Source: CAYGZL01 sp964354345
Lineage (GTDB): Bacteria; Chloroflexota; Anaerolineae; Anaerolineales; UBA4823
Assembly (NCBI GenBank): GCA_964354345.1
Contig: CAYGZL010000158.1
Span: forward strand, 1-5,228
DNA length: 5,228 nucleotides
Direction of reading: 5' to 3'
The notes beneath the pieces are model-generated. The model was not told the origin of the DNA, did not search any database, and saw only the letters and a program-made list of their open reading frames with translations. The position numbers were made by a program, and so were the translations under genes. Shown here piece after piece: positions 1 through 5,228 of the stretch (position 1 is the stretch's first letter; each line of letters begins with the position of its first letter).

Positions 1-60
1 TTTGATGTTCTCGCGCATGCTGAAGATGAGCCAAAAGTAATCAAAATCCATACTCTCTAA
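1..60 (+). CDS. possible C-terminal tail of an unidentified upstream gene
   Basis: Frame 1 is open from the window edge for 19 codons and ends in TAA at 58-60. The last residues read EDEPKVIKIHTL. The stop codon overlaps the Shine-Dalgarno sequence of gap and lies 12 nt before its ATG, an arrangement common inside operons. Against this, the codons are AT-rich at third positions, unlike the downstream genes, and 19 open codons can occur by chance. Frame 2 is also open, to a TAA at 38-40. The piece is too short to name a product, and it may simply be untranslated leader. Confidence 0.3.
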   Translation, partial: FDVLAHAEDEPKVIKIHTL

Positions 61-72
61 GGAGAAAGTATC

Positions 73-1131
73 ATGGCTGTGAAAGTTGGTATCAATGGTT
101 TTGGCCGCATCGGGCGGCAAGTGCTGAAGGCGATCCGGGACTATTATCCTGAGACGCTGGACGTCGTGGCCTTCAACGACATCGGCGACATGAAGACGAT
201 GGCCCACCTGCTGAAGTACGATTCGACCTATGGCCGCTTCAACGGCGTTGTCGAACTTGCCGATGAGGGCCTGTTGATTGACGGCAAGAAAATCAAAGCC
301 TTCAAAGAGACTGACCCGGCTGCCATCCCGTGGAAAGATCTGGGAGTAGAGATCGTCATCGAGTCGACCGGTCTTTTCACCATCAAGAATGACGGCGTGA
401 ATAAAAAAGGCAAGACCGTCAAGGGCGCCGTCAACCACATCTCGGCTGGAGGCGCCAAGAAGGTCATTATCTCTGCCCCGGCAGAAGGCGAGGATCTCAC
501 CATCGTCATTGGCGTGAATGAGGACAAGTACGATCCGGCCAAGCACCATGTCGTTTCCAACGCTTCCTGCACCACCAACTGCTTGGCCCCGGCTGCAAAG
601 GTCGTGCATGACAAATTCACCATCAAGCGCGCGTTCATGACGACCGTGCACTCGTACACCAACGACCAGAAGGTGCTCGATCTGCCGCACTCCGACCTGC
701 GCCGCGCCCGCGCCGCCGGGTTGAACATCATCCCGACCACCACGGGTGCCGCCAAGGCCATCGCCCTGGTCATCCCCGATCTGAAGGGTAAATTCGATGG
801 TTACGCCCTGCGCGTCCCCACCTCGACCGTCTCTGTGGTGGATTTCACTGCCGAGTTGGAAAAACCCACGACGACCGACACACTGCGCCAGATCTTCCGC
901 GATGCTGCCAGGCTGCCGCGTTTCAAGGGCATCTTGCAGGCAGTGGACGAGCCGTTGGTCAGCATTGACTACAAGGGTGATCCACACAGCTCCTCGATTG
1001 ACCTGCCCTTCACCTTGGTGCTGGGCAAGGGCGAGAGCAACTTTGTCAAGGTTGTCGCCTGGTACGACAACGAGTGGGGTTACTCGGTGCGCACCGCTGA
1101 CCTGGCGGCAATCATGGCGAAATCCCTCTAA
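73..1131 (+). CDS. gap: type I glyceraldehyde-3-phosphate dehydrogenase, NAD-type
   Basis: This cytoplasmic enzyme oxidises and phosphorylates glyceraldehyde-3-phosphate to 1,3-bisphosphoglycerate, reducing NAD+. The 352-aa product opens with the Rossmann motif GINGFGRIGR (residues 6-15). It has the catalytic motif SNASCTTNC (162-170) with nucleophile Cys166, and the base His193 in TTVHSYTND. The C-terminal WYDNEWGYS (330-338) is also typical. Asp36 after the second beta strand and the Leu204-Pro205 pair in the S-loop fit the NAD-dependent glycolytic form rather than the NADP-dependent chloroplast type. The protein is longer than the usual 330-340 aa, mainly because of a Lys/Gly-rich insertion around residues 104-121 before the HISAGGAKKVIIS strand. 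The start is set by AAGGAG at 59-64, 8 nt before the ATG. It is the first complete gene of the gap-pgk-tpiA operon. Confidence 0.98.
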   Translation: MAVKVGINGFGRIGRQVLKAIRDYYPETLDVVAFNDIGDMKTMAHLLKYDSTYGRFNGVVELADEGLLIDGKKIKAFKETDPAAIPWKDLGVEIVIESTGLFTIKNDGVNKKGKTVKGAVNHISAGGAKKVIISAPAEGEDLTIVIGVNEDKYDPAKHHVVSNASCTTNCLAPAAKVVHDKFTIKRAFMTTVHSYTNDQKVLDLPHSDLRRARAAGLNIIPTTTGAAKAIALVIPDLKGKFDGYALRVPTSTVSVVDFTAELEKPTTTDTLRQIFRDAARLPRFKGILQAVDEPLVSIDYKGDPHSSSIDLPFTLVLGKGESNFVKVVAWYDNEWGYSVRTADLAAIMAKSL

Positions 1132-1137
1132 GTATGA

Positions 1138-1173
1138 TGAACATTCGATGTTCAACGTTTATCGTTAAACGTT
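1138..1173 (+). other. two adjacent perfect hairpins in the gap-pgk spacer
   Basis: TGAACAT (1138-1144) pairs with ATGTTCA (1148-1154) around a TCG loop, giving a perfect 7-bp stem. Immediately after it, AACGTTTA (1154-1161) pairs with TAAACGTT (1166-1173) around a TCGT loop, giving a perfect 8-bp stem. The two share only base 1154. No U-tract follows, so this is not an intrinsic terminator. By inference it could act on the mRNA between gap and pgk, for example as an RNase processing or 3'-end stabilising site that sets different levels of the two enzymes. It could also be a by-product of the repeat described in the overlapping entry. Confidence 0.55.
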
Positions 1174-1178
1174 CAACG
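1151..1178. repeat. four tandem 7-bp units, consensus TTNAACG
   Basis: The units are TTCAACG (1151-1157), TTTATCG (1158-1164), TTAAACG (1165-1171) and TTCAACG (1172-1178). The first and last are identical. The array fills almost half of the gap-pgk spacer and ends 14 nt before the pgk ATG. Its TTCAAC core is also the core of the right-hand arm consensus (TTTCAACC) flanking the small gene at 3913-4323, although the unit length there is 8 bp. No ORF accompanies it here. Confidence 0.6.
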
Positions 1179-1183
1179 TGAAT

Positions 1184-1187
1184 GGAG
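1184..1187 (+). promoter_or_regulatory. ribosome binding site that fixes the pgk start
   Basis: GGAG lies 5 nt before the ATG at 1193. An in-frame GTG at 1178 would add five residues (MNGAT), but it sits inside the 7-bp repeat and upstream of this site, so the ATG at 1193 is the better start. Confidence 0.75.
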
Positions 1188-1192
1188 CAACA

Positions 1193-2368
1193 ATGTTTAA
1201 TAAGAAGACAATTCGTGATCTCGATGTCAAGGGAAAAAAGGTGCTCGTGCGGGTGGATTACAACGTGCCAATCAAGGATGGCAAGGTAACCGACGATACC
1301 CGTATCGTGGCGTCGCTGCCCACGCTTAACTATCTGCTGCAGCACGGCGCGGCGCTGATCCTGTGCTCGCACCTGGGACGTCCCAAGGGCGGTCCGGATC
1401 CCAAGTATTCCATGCGCCCGGTGGCCGAGCACCTGGCCGGCTTGCTGGGGAAACCAGTCGCCTTCGCCGAGGACTGCATCGGCCCACTCGCCACCGCGGC
1501 TGCTGCCGCTTTGCAGCCCGGCGCGGTGCTCGTGCTGGAGAATACCCGTTTTCACCCCGAAGAAGAGAAGAACAACCCCGACATGGCGCGCCAGTTGGCC
1601 GGCCTGGCGGATCTCTATGTGAATGACGCCTTTGGCTCCGCCCACCGCGCCCATGCCTCTACCGAAGGCGTGGCGCGCCTCTTGCCCGGCGTGGCGGGCC
1701 TCCTGATGGAAAAGGAAATCCAATACCTCGGCCAGGCGATTGCGAACCCGCAGCATCCCTTCGTCGCCATCCTGGGCGGTGCCAAGATCAGCGATAAGAT
1801 CGGCGTGATCCGCAATTTGCTTAACATCGCCGATGCCGTGTTGATTGGCGGTGGGATGGCCAACACATTCTTCAAAGCCCAAGGTTACCCGGTCGGCGAC
1901 TCCCTGGTCGAGGCAGAAGCGCTGGAGACTGCCCGCGAGCTACTCGGCGTCAGCGGCGGCAAGCTGCGCCTGCCGGTGGACATCGTGATCGCCGATCGGT
2001 TCGACAACGAGGCTAACCACCGCACGATGGACATGGGTCCCGTGCCGGATGGTTGGCGCATCCTGGACATCGGTCCGGAGACTGTCACCGCTTACGCCAG
2101 GACGATTGGCGCGGCGGGCACGGTAGTCTGGAACGGTCCCATGGGCGTGTTCGAGATGCCCAACTTTGCCGCGGGGACATTCGGCGTCGCCCGGGCAGTC
2201 GCCGAGAGCAAGGCCACCTCCATCATCGGCGGCGGCGATTCAGTCGCGGCGATCAACCAGTCGGGCTTGAGTGAGCGCATCACCCACATCTCCACCGGCG
2301 GCGGCGCCTCCTTGGAGATGCTGGAAGGGCTCGAGCTGCCTGGCGTGGCCGCCCTCCAGGATAAGTAA
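1193..2368 (+). CDS. pgk: phosphoglycerate kinase
   Basis: The enzyme transfers the acyl phosphate of 1,3-bisphosphoglycerate to ADP, giving ATP and 3-phosphoglycerate in the cytoplasm; it uses the product of gap. The 391-aa length is normal for a bacterial PGK. The N-terminal substrate domain shows VRVDYNVP (residues 19-26), SHLGRP (59-64), ENTRF (116-120, with Arg119) and AFGSAHRAHAST (146-157, with Arg152). The C-terminal nucleotide domain shows LGGAKISDK (194-202), NGPMGVFE (314-321), GGGDS (346-350) and the hinge-proximal HISTGGGASLE (365-375). All expected motifs are present. The start is the ATG at 1193 because of its ribosome binding site. The stop TAA at 2366-2368 is 7 nt before the tpiA start, so translation of the two genes is probably coupled. 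Confidence 0.98.
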   Translation: MFNKKTIRDLDVKGKKVLVRVDYNVPIKDGKVTDDTRIVASLPTLNYLLQHGAALILCSHLGRPKGGPDPKYSMRPVAEHLAGLLGKPVAFAEDCIGPLATAAAAALQPGAVLVLENTRFHPEEEKNNPDMARQLAGLADLYVNDAFGSAHRAHASTEGVARLLPGVAGLLMEKEIQYLGQAIANPQHPFVAILGGAKISDKIGVIRNLLNIADAVLIGGGMANTFFKAQGYPVGDSLVEAEALETARELLGVSGGKLRLPVDIVIADRFDNEANHRTMDMGPVPDGWRILDIGPETVTAYARTIGAAGTVVWNGPMGVFEMPNFAAGTFGVARAVAESKATSIIGGGDSVAAINQSGLSERITHISTGGGASLEMLEGLELPGVAALQDK

Positions 2369-2375
2369 GGCTGCT

Positions 2376-3167
<792 letters not shown>

Positions 3168-3187
3168 TCCATTTTGGATGGTATCGG

Positions 3188-3220
3188 GTGGCTCTGGCTT
3201 TTGCTGGAGCCACTCTTTTC
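3188..3220 (+). terminator. intrinsic terminator after tpiA
   Basis: GTGGCTC (3188-3194) pairs perfectly with GAGCCAC (3207-3213). Two G-T wobbles and two G-C pairs extend this inward to an 11-bp stem with a TTTT loop (3199-3202). The run TCTTTTC follows directly. It starts 20 nt after the tpiA stop and is well placed to end the gap-pgk-tpiA transcript. The T-tract is interrupted and short, so some read-through is possible. Confidence 0.8.
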
Positions 3221-3229
3221 TGCTATTAT
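3201..3229 (+). promoter_or_regulatory. candidate extended -10 promoter for the NusG paralogue
   Basis: TATTAT at 3224-3229 matches five of six bases of the sigma-70 -10 consensus and is preceded by TGC, an extended -10 motif. Seventeen bases upstream, TTGCTG (3201-3206) is a weak -35 match (three of six), which extended -10 promoters tolerate. The -35 falls inside the 3' half of the tpiA terminator, so the two elements are packed together. The implied start near 3236 would give a leader of roughly 43 nt. Confidence 0.45.
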
Positions 3230-3243
3230 TGGTGCTGGAGGCT

Positions 3244-3266
3244 TTTCCCCTGGAAATCCGGGGAGG
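3244..3266 (+). promoter_or_regulatory. hairpin that can mask the Shine-Dalgarno of the NusG paralogue
   Basis: TCCCC (3246-3250) pairs with GGGGA (3260-3264), extended outward by two T-G wobbles to 3244/3266. The loop is the 9-nt stretch TGGAAATCC. The 3' strand contains most of the very strong Shine-Dalgarno GGAGGTGA (3262-3269), which lies 9 nt before the ATG at 3279. The pairing is read directly from the sequence. That it lowers or regulates translation is inference. Confidence 0.4.
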
Positions 3267-3278
3267 TGAGTAATCATT

Positions 3279-3788
3279 ATGGCACTGCACTGGTATGCGC
3301 TGCGGTCCAAGCCGCGTAAAGAGGAAGTTGTCTGGCGGCAGGCGCGCCTGGGCGGATACGAGGTCTTCTATCCGCGCGTGCGTGTCCACCCGGTCAACCC
3401 GCGCTCGCGTAAAGTGCGTCCCTATTTTCCTGGCTACCTGTTTGTCCAGGTCGATCTCATCGCCGCCGGTCTGTCGGTGTTTCAATGGATGCCCCATACC
3501 ATCGGCCTGGTGAGTTTCGGCGGAGAGCCATCCATCGTGCCGGACAACCTGGTCTACGAGCTGCGCAAACGTGTCCTGGAGATTTCCGAGGCAGGCGGTG
3601 AGATTTTTGATGGATTACAGCCGGGCGACCTGGTGCGCATCAGCGCCGGTCCTTTCCGCGGCTACGAGGCGATTTTCGACGCGCGCCTGCCCGGCAACGA
3701 GCGGGTGCGCGTTTTGTTGGAGTTTCTAGGCAACCGTCGCCAGGTGCCGGTCGTCCTGGATACCGGGCAGATCGAACGCCTGCGCTGA
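3279..3788 (+). CDS. NusG-family elongation factor, RfaH/LoaP-like paralogue
   Basis: NusG-family proteins bind RNA polymerase through the NGN domain and alter pausing and termination. Short specialised paralogues such as RfaH and LoaP act on particular long operons, often for polysaccharides. The 169-aa product has an NGN domain over about residues 1-105, with the hallmark WYAL (5-8) and YFPGYLFV (49-56). A KOW domain follows from about 113, with PGDLVRISAGPFRGYEAIF at 115-133. It is of RfaH size. The usual housekeeping neighbours of nusG (secE, rplK, rplA) are absent. It has its own terminator-separated transcription unit, and gmd lies downstream, so a dedicated factor for a surface-polysaccharide cluster is the best inference. 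No copy of the RfaH ops sequence (GGCGGTAGC core) was found nearby. Housekeeping NusG is the less likely alternative. Confidence 0.88.
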   Translation: MALHWYALRSKPRKEEVVWRQARLGGYEVFYPRVRVHPVNPRSRKVRPYFPGYLFVQVDLIAAGLSVFQWMPHTIGLVSFGGEPSIVPDNLVYELRKRVLEISEAGGEIFDGLQPGDLVRISAGPFRGYEAIFDARLPGNERVRVLLEFLGNRRQVPVVLDTGQIERLR

Positions 3789-3864
3789 TCAATTACTCTT
3801 GCCCGGGGTAGAAATTCCGCTATCTACAAGGATGTCGGAATGGCGGAGCGCGCATAAAGTTGCA
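3789..3864 (+). other. leader between the NusG paralogue and the repeat-bounded gene; possible pseudoknot
   Basis: There is no ORF, terminator or convincing promoter here. Two stems interleave: GTAGA (3808-3812) with TCTAC (3823-3827), and ATTCCG (3814-3819) with CGGAAT (3836-3841). Their order (5'A, 5'B, 3'A, 3'B) is that of an H-type pseudoknot, with connecting loops of 1, 3 and 8 nt, which is sterically reasonable. Short stems of this size arise by chance, so the structure is only a candidate. It matches no riboswitch class that I recognise. Confidence 0.3.
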
Positions 3865-3904
3865 GGTTGGAAGGTTTGAAGGTTGAAAGGTTGAAAGGTT
3901 GAAA
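3865..3904. repeat. left arm: five 8-bp units, consensus GGTTGAAA
   Basis: The units are GGTTGGAA, GGTTTGAA and then three exact GGTTGAAA copies, in strict 8-bp register. The arm ends 8 nt before the ATG of the small four-helix-bundle gene. It is inverted with respect to the arm at 4331-4370, and the 16-bp stretch AAGGTTTGAAGGTTGA (3871-3886) has an exact reverse complement at 4333-4348. Confidence 0.85.
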
Positions 3905-3912
3905 AGAGCATA

Positions 3913-4323
3913 ATGCCGACGATTCACCGGTTTGAAGAAATAGAGGCCTGGCAGACAGCAAGGAAACTCACGAACCGGGTCTATCAGATGTCAGAGAAAG
4001 GCAAATTCGCTCGTGATTTCGGACTGCGTGAACAAATTCGGCGTGCCTCAGTCAGTATCATGTCCAATATTGCTGAGGGGTTTGAAAGTCGCACGCAATC
4101 ACAGTTTATCGAATATTTAGGCAGGTCAAGAGGCTCGGCCGGTGAAGTCCGTGCCCAGCTCTATATTGCTCTTGACCAGGAATACCTATCGCCGATCGAA
4201 TTCGACGAGTTGTTGTCACTGGTAGAAACCTGTAGCCGTCAGCTCTACAAGTTCATGGAATACCTTTCCGCCCAACCCAACGCCCGCCGTATCTCAGAGG
4301 ATCAGGTACTATATGACGCTTGA
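3913..4323 (+). CDS. four-helix-bundle protein, 23S rRNA intervening-sequence protein (IVP) family
   Basis: The 136-aa product matches the family of small all-helical proteins first seen inside 23S rRNA intervening sequences and related to Avd of diversity-generating retroelements. Family signatures are the N-terminal F..IEAWQTAR (residues 7-17), DFGLREQIRRASVSI (35-49), the hallmark NIAEGFE (52-58), and GSAGEVRAQL (74-83) in the third helix. Its length is slightly above the typical 115-130, with a short polar tail from about 121. Relatives are basic, pentameric and thought to bind nucleic acid, but the cellular role of free-standing members is unknown. The ATG at 3913 gives the usual family N-terminus, but only a weak ribosome site (GAG at 3906-3908) precedes it. 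The gene has lower GC than its neighbours and is framed by inverted repeat arms. A 5-bp hairpin, TGATC/GATCA, begins at its stop codon (4321-4335). Confidence 0.93.
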   Translation: MPTIHRFEEIEAWQTARKLTNRVYQMSEKGKFARDFGLREQIRRASVSIMSNIAEGFESRTQSQFIEYLGRSRGSAGEVRAQLYIALDQEYLSPIEFDELLSLVETCSRQLYKFMEYLSAQPNARRISEDQVLYDA

Positions 4324-4330
4324 TCTTTCT

Positions 4331-4370
4331 GATCAACCTTCAAACCTTTAAACCTTTGAACTTTTAAACT
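4331..4370. repeat. right arm: five 8-bp units, inverted relative to the left arm
   Basis: Read in 8-bp register the units are GATCAACC, TTCAAACC, TTTAAACC, TTTGAACT and TTTAAACT. Their reverse complements are variants of the left-arm consensus GGTTGAAA, and TTCAAACC is the exact complement of the second left unit. The arm starts 7 nt after the stop codon of the enclosed gene and ends 16 nt before the gmd ATG. It is more diverged than the left arm. Confidence 0.8.
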
Positions 4371-4386
4371 ATTAAGGGATGCATCT

Positions 4387-5228
4387 ATGAAAAAAGCCTT
4401 AATCACCGGCATCACCGGTCAGGACGGATCGTACCTGGCGGAGCTGCTGCTTTCGAAGGGCTACGAGGTGCACGGCCTGATCCGCCGCGCCAGCACCTTC
4501 AACACCCAACGGATTGACCATATTTACAACGATCCGCACGGCAACGGCGGCCAGGTGCATCTCTACCTGCACTACGGCGACCTGGCCACCACCGGCAACC
4601 TGACCGACCTGATCTACAGCCTGCGACCGGACGAGGTTTACCACCTGGCGGCGCAGAGCCACGTGCGCGTCAGCTTTGACCTGCCGGAATACACCGGCGA
4701 TGTCACCGGGCTGGGCGCCCTGCGCATCCTGGAGGCGATCCACAAGAGCGGTTTGCCCATCCGCTTTTACCAGGCCTCGTCGAGTGAGATGTACGGCTCC
4801 GCTCCGCCACCGCAAAACGAATTCACCCCCTTCCAGCCGCAAAGCCCCTACGCCGCTGCCAAGCTGTTCGCCTACTGGGTCACACGCAACTACCGCGAGG
4901 GTTACGGTATGTTCGCCTGCAACGGCATCTTGTTTAACCACGAAAGCCCCCGCCGCGGCGAGACTTTCGTTACGCGCAAGATCAGCCGCGCCGTGGCGCA
5001 TATCCTGGCCGGTAAGCAGAGCAAGCTTTACCTGGGCAACCTGGACGCCAAACGCGATTGGGGCTACGCGCCCGATTACATCGCCGCCATGTGGAAGATG
5101 CTGCAGCAGGAGAAGGCAGACGATTACGCCATCGGCACCGGTGAAGCCCACTCCGTGCGCGATTTCCTGGATGAGGCCTTCGGCTATGTCAACCTGGACT
5201 GGCATGACCATGTCGAGATTGACCCGCG
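4387..5228 (+). CDS. gmd: GDP-mannose 4,6-dehydratase, 3' end beyond the window
   Basis: The enzyme converts GDP-D-mannose to GDP-4-keto-6-deoxy-D-mannose, the precursor of GDP-fucose, GDP-rhamnose and related sugars for surface glycans. The 280 complete codons seen are most of a protein normally about 320-370 aa long. It is an extended short-chain dehydrogenase. The hallmark NADP-binding TGITGQDGSYL is at residues 7-17 and LIRRASTFNTQRIDH at 31-45. The catalytic set is Ser132, Ser133 and Glu134 (SSSEMYG), with Tyr155 and Lys159 in SPYAAAK. FNHESPRRGETFVTRK (183-198) and LGNLDAKRDWGYAPDY (216-231) are strongly diagnostic. AAGGGA (4374-4379), 7 nt before the ATG, is the ribosome site. It lies just after the right repeat arm, with no strong promoter of its own in view, so it is probably transcribed through from the NusG paralogue. 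Confidence 0.97.
   Translation, partial: MKKALITGITGQDGSYLAELLLSKGYEVHGLIRRASTFNTQRIDHIYNDPHGNGGQVHLYLHYGDLATTGNLTDLIYSLRPDEVYHLAAQSHVRVSFDLPEYTGDVTGLGALRILEAIHKSGLPIRFYQASSSEMYGSAPPPQNEFTPFQPQSPYAAAKLFAYWVTRNYREGYGMFACNGILFNHESPRRGETFVTRKISRAVAHILAGKQSKLYLGNLDAKRDWGYAPDYIAAMWKMLQQEKADDYAIGTGEAHSVRDFLDEAFGYVNLDWHDHVEIDP

Larger units (their letters stand above)
3865..4370 (+). mobile_element. putative repeat-bounded IVP cassette (IVS-like element)
   Basis: A single 136-codon gene of the 23S rRNA intervening-sequence protein family sits between two inverted 40-bp arms, about 506 bp in all. The transcript could fold the arms together around the ORF, as in 23S rRNA intervening sequences. The gene samples at about 48% GC (87 of 180 bases at 3961-4140), against about 65% in sampled stretches of gmd and the NusG paralogue, which suggests a separate origin. 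No transposase, reverse transcriptase or clear target-site duplication is visible, so mobility is inference. The element may be inactive or moved in trans. Confidence 0.4.

Noticed and set aside
1112..1882. Open frame of 256 codons on the minus strand opposite gap-pgk
   Set aside because: It runs through the pgk coding sequence and the intergenic repeat, with low-complexity composition and no motif.
3883..3914. Promoter for the IVP gene made of TTGAAA in the repeat units and CATAAT at 3909-3914
   Set aside because: The hexamers match well individually, but the spacings are 12 or 20 nt, and the -10 overlaps the ATG, so transcription would start inside the ORF.
3865..4370. CRISPR array interpretation of the short repeats
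   Set aside because: The units are 8 bp and contiguous, with no spacers, and they lie in two inverted arms around a gene.
3851..4384. Target-site duplication flanking the repeat-bounded cassette
   Set aside because: Only ATAAAG/ATTAAG and a TGCA tetramer recur outside the arms, with unequal distances. This is no better than chance.
4379..4390. Three-codon upstream ORF (ATG CAT CTA TGA) overlapping the gmd start
   Set aside because: The AAGGG motif directly abuts its ATG, leaving no usable spacing, and the motif is well placed for the gmd ATG at 4387.
4399..5211. Open frame of 270 codons on the minus strand opposite gmd
   Set aside because: It is a shadow of the strongly identified gmd and resembles no known protein family.

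Overview
The window looks like a piece of a GC-rich bacterial chromosome. The protein sequences, the gene order and the intergenic repeat style fit Chloroflexota, perhaps class Anaerolineae. That placement rests on remembered family resemblance, not on a search. All convincing genes are on the + strand.

Region 1 (1-3220) is a compact lower-glycolysis operon: gap (glyceraldehyde-3-phosphate dehydrogenase), pgk (phosphoglycerate kinase) and tpiA (triose-phosphate isomerase). Together the three enzymes interconvert dihydroxyacetone phosphate, glyceraldehyde-3-phosphate, 1,3-bisphosphoglycerate and 3-phosphoglycerate. pgk and tpiA are 7 nt apart and probably translationally coupled. The gap-pgk spacer is longer (61 nt) and holds four 7-nt repeats that fold into two adjacent perfect hairpins. 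An intrinsic terminator follows tpiA. The first 60 bases may be the tail of an unidentified upstream gene.

Region 2 (3201-3788) holds a NusG paralogue of RfaH/LoaP size. It has a plausible extended -10 promoter and a strong Shine-Dalgarno sequence that can be masked by a hairpin. Such paralogues often sit at the head of polysaccharide gene clusters, and the next metabolic gene here, gmd (GDP-mannose 4,6-dehydratase, cut by the window end), supplies a deoxysugar-nucleotide precursor. Regions 2 and 4 therefore look like the start of a surface-polysaccharide locus.

Region 3 (3865-4370) is the most unusual part. It is a small four-helix-bundle gene of the 23S rRNA intervening-sequence protein (IVP) family, with visibly lower GC than its neighbours. 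It is bracketed by two 40-bp arms, each of five 8-bp units, in opposite orientation. The layout resembles 23S rRNA intervening sequences (complementary ends around an IVP ORF), but it lies between protein-coding genes. It may be a small mobile or formerly mobile element. The gap-pgk spacer carries a related repeat sharing the TTCAAC core but no ORF, which could be a solo arm or scar.
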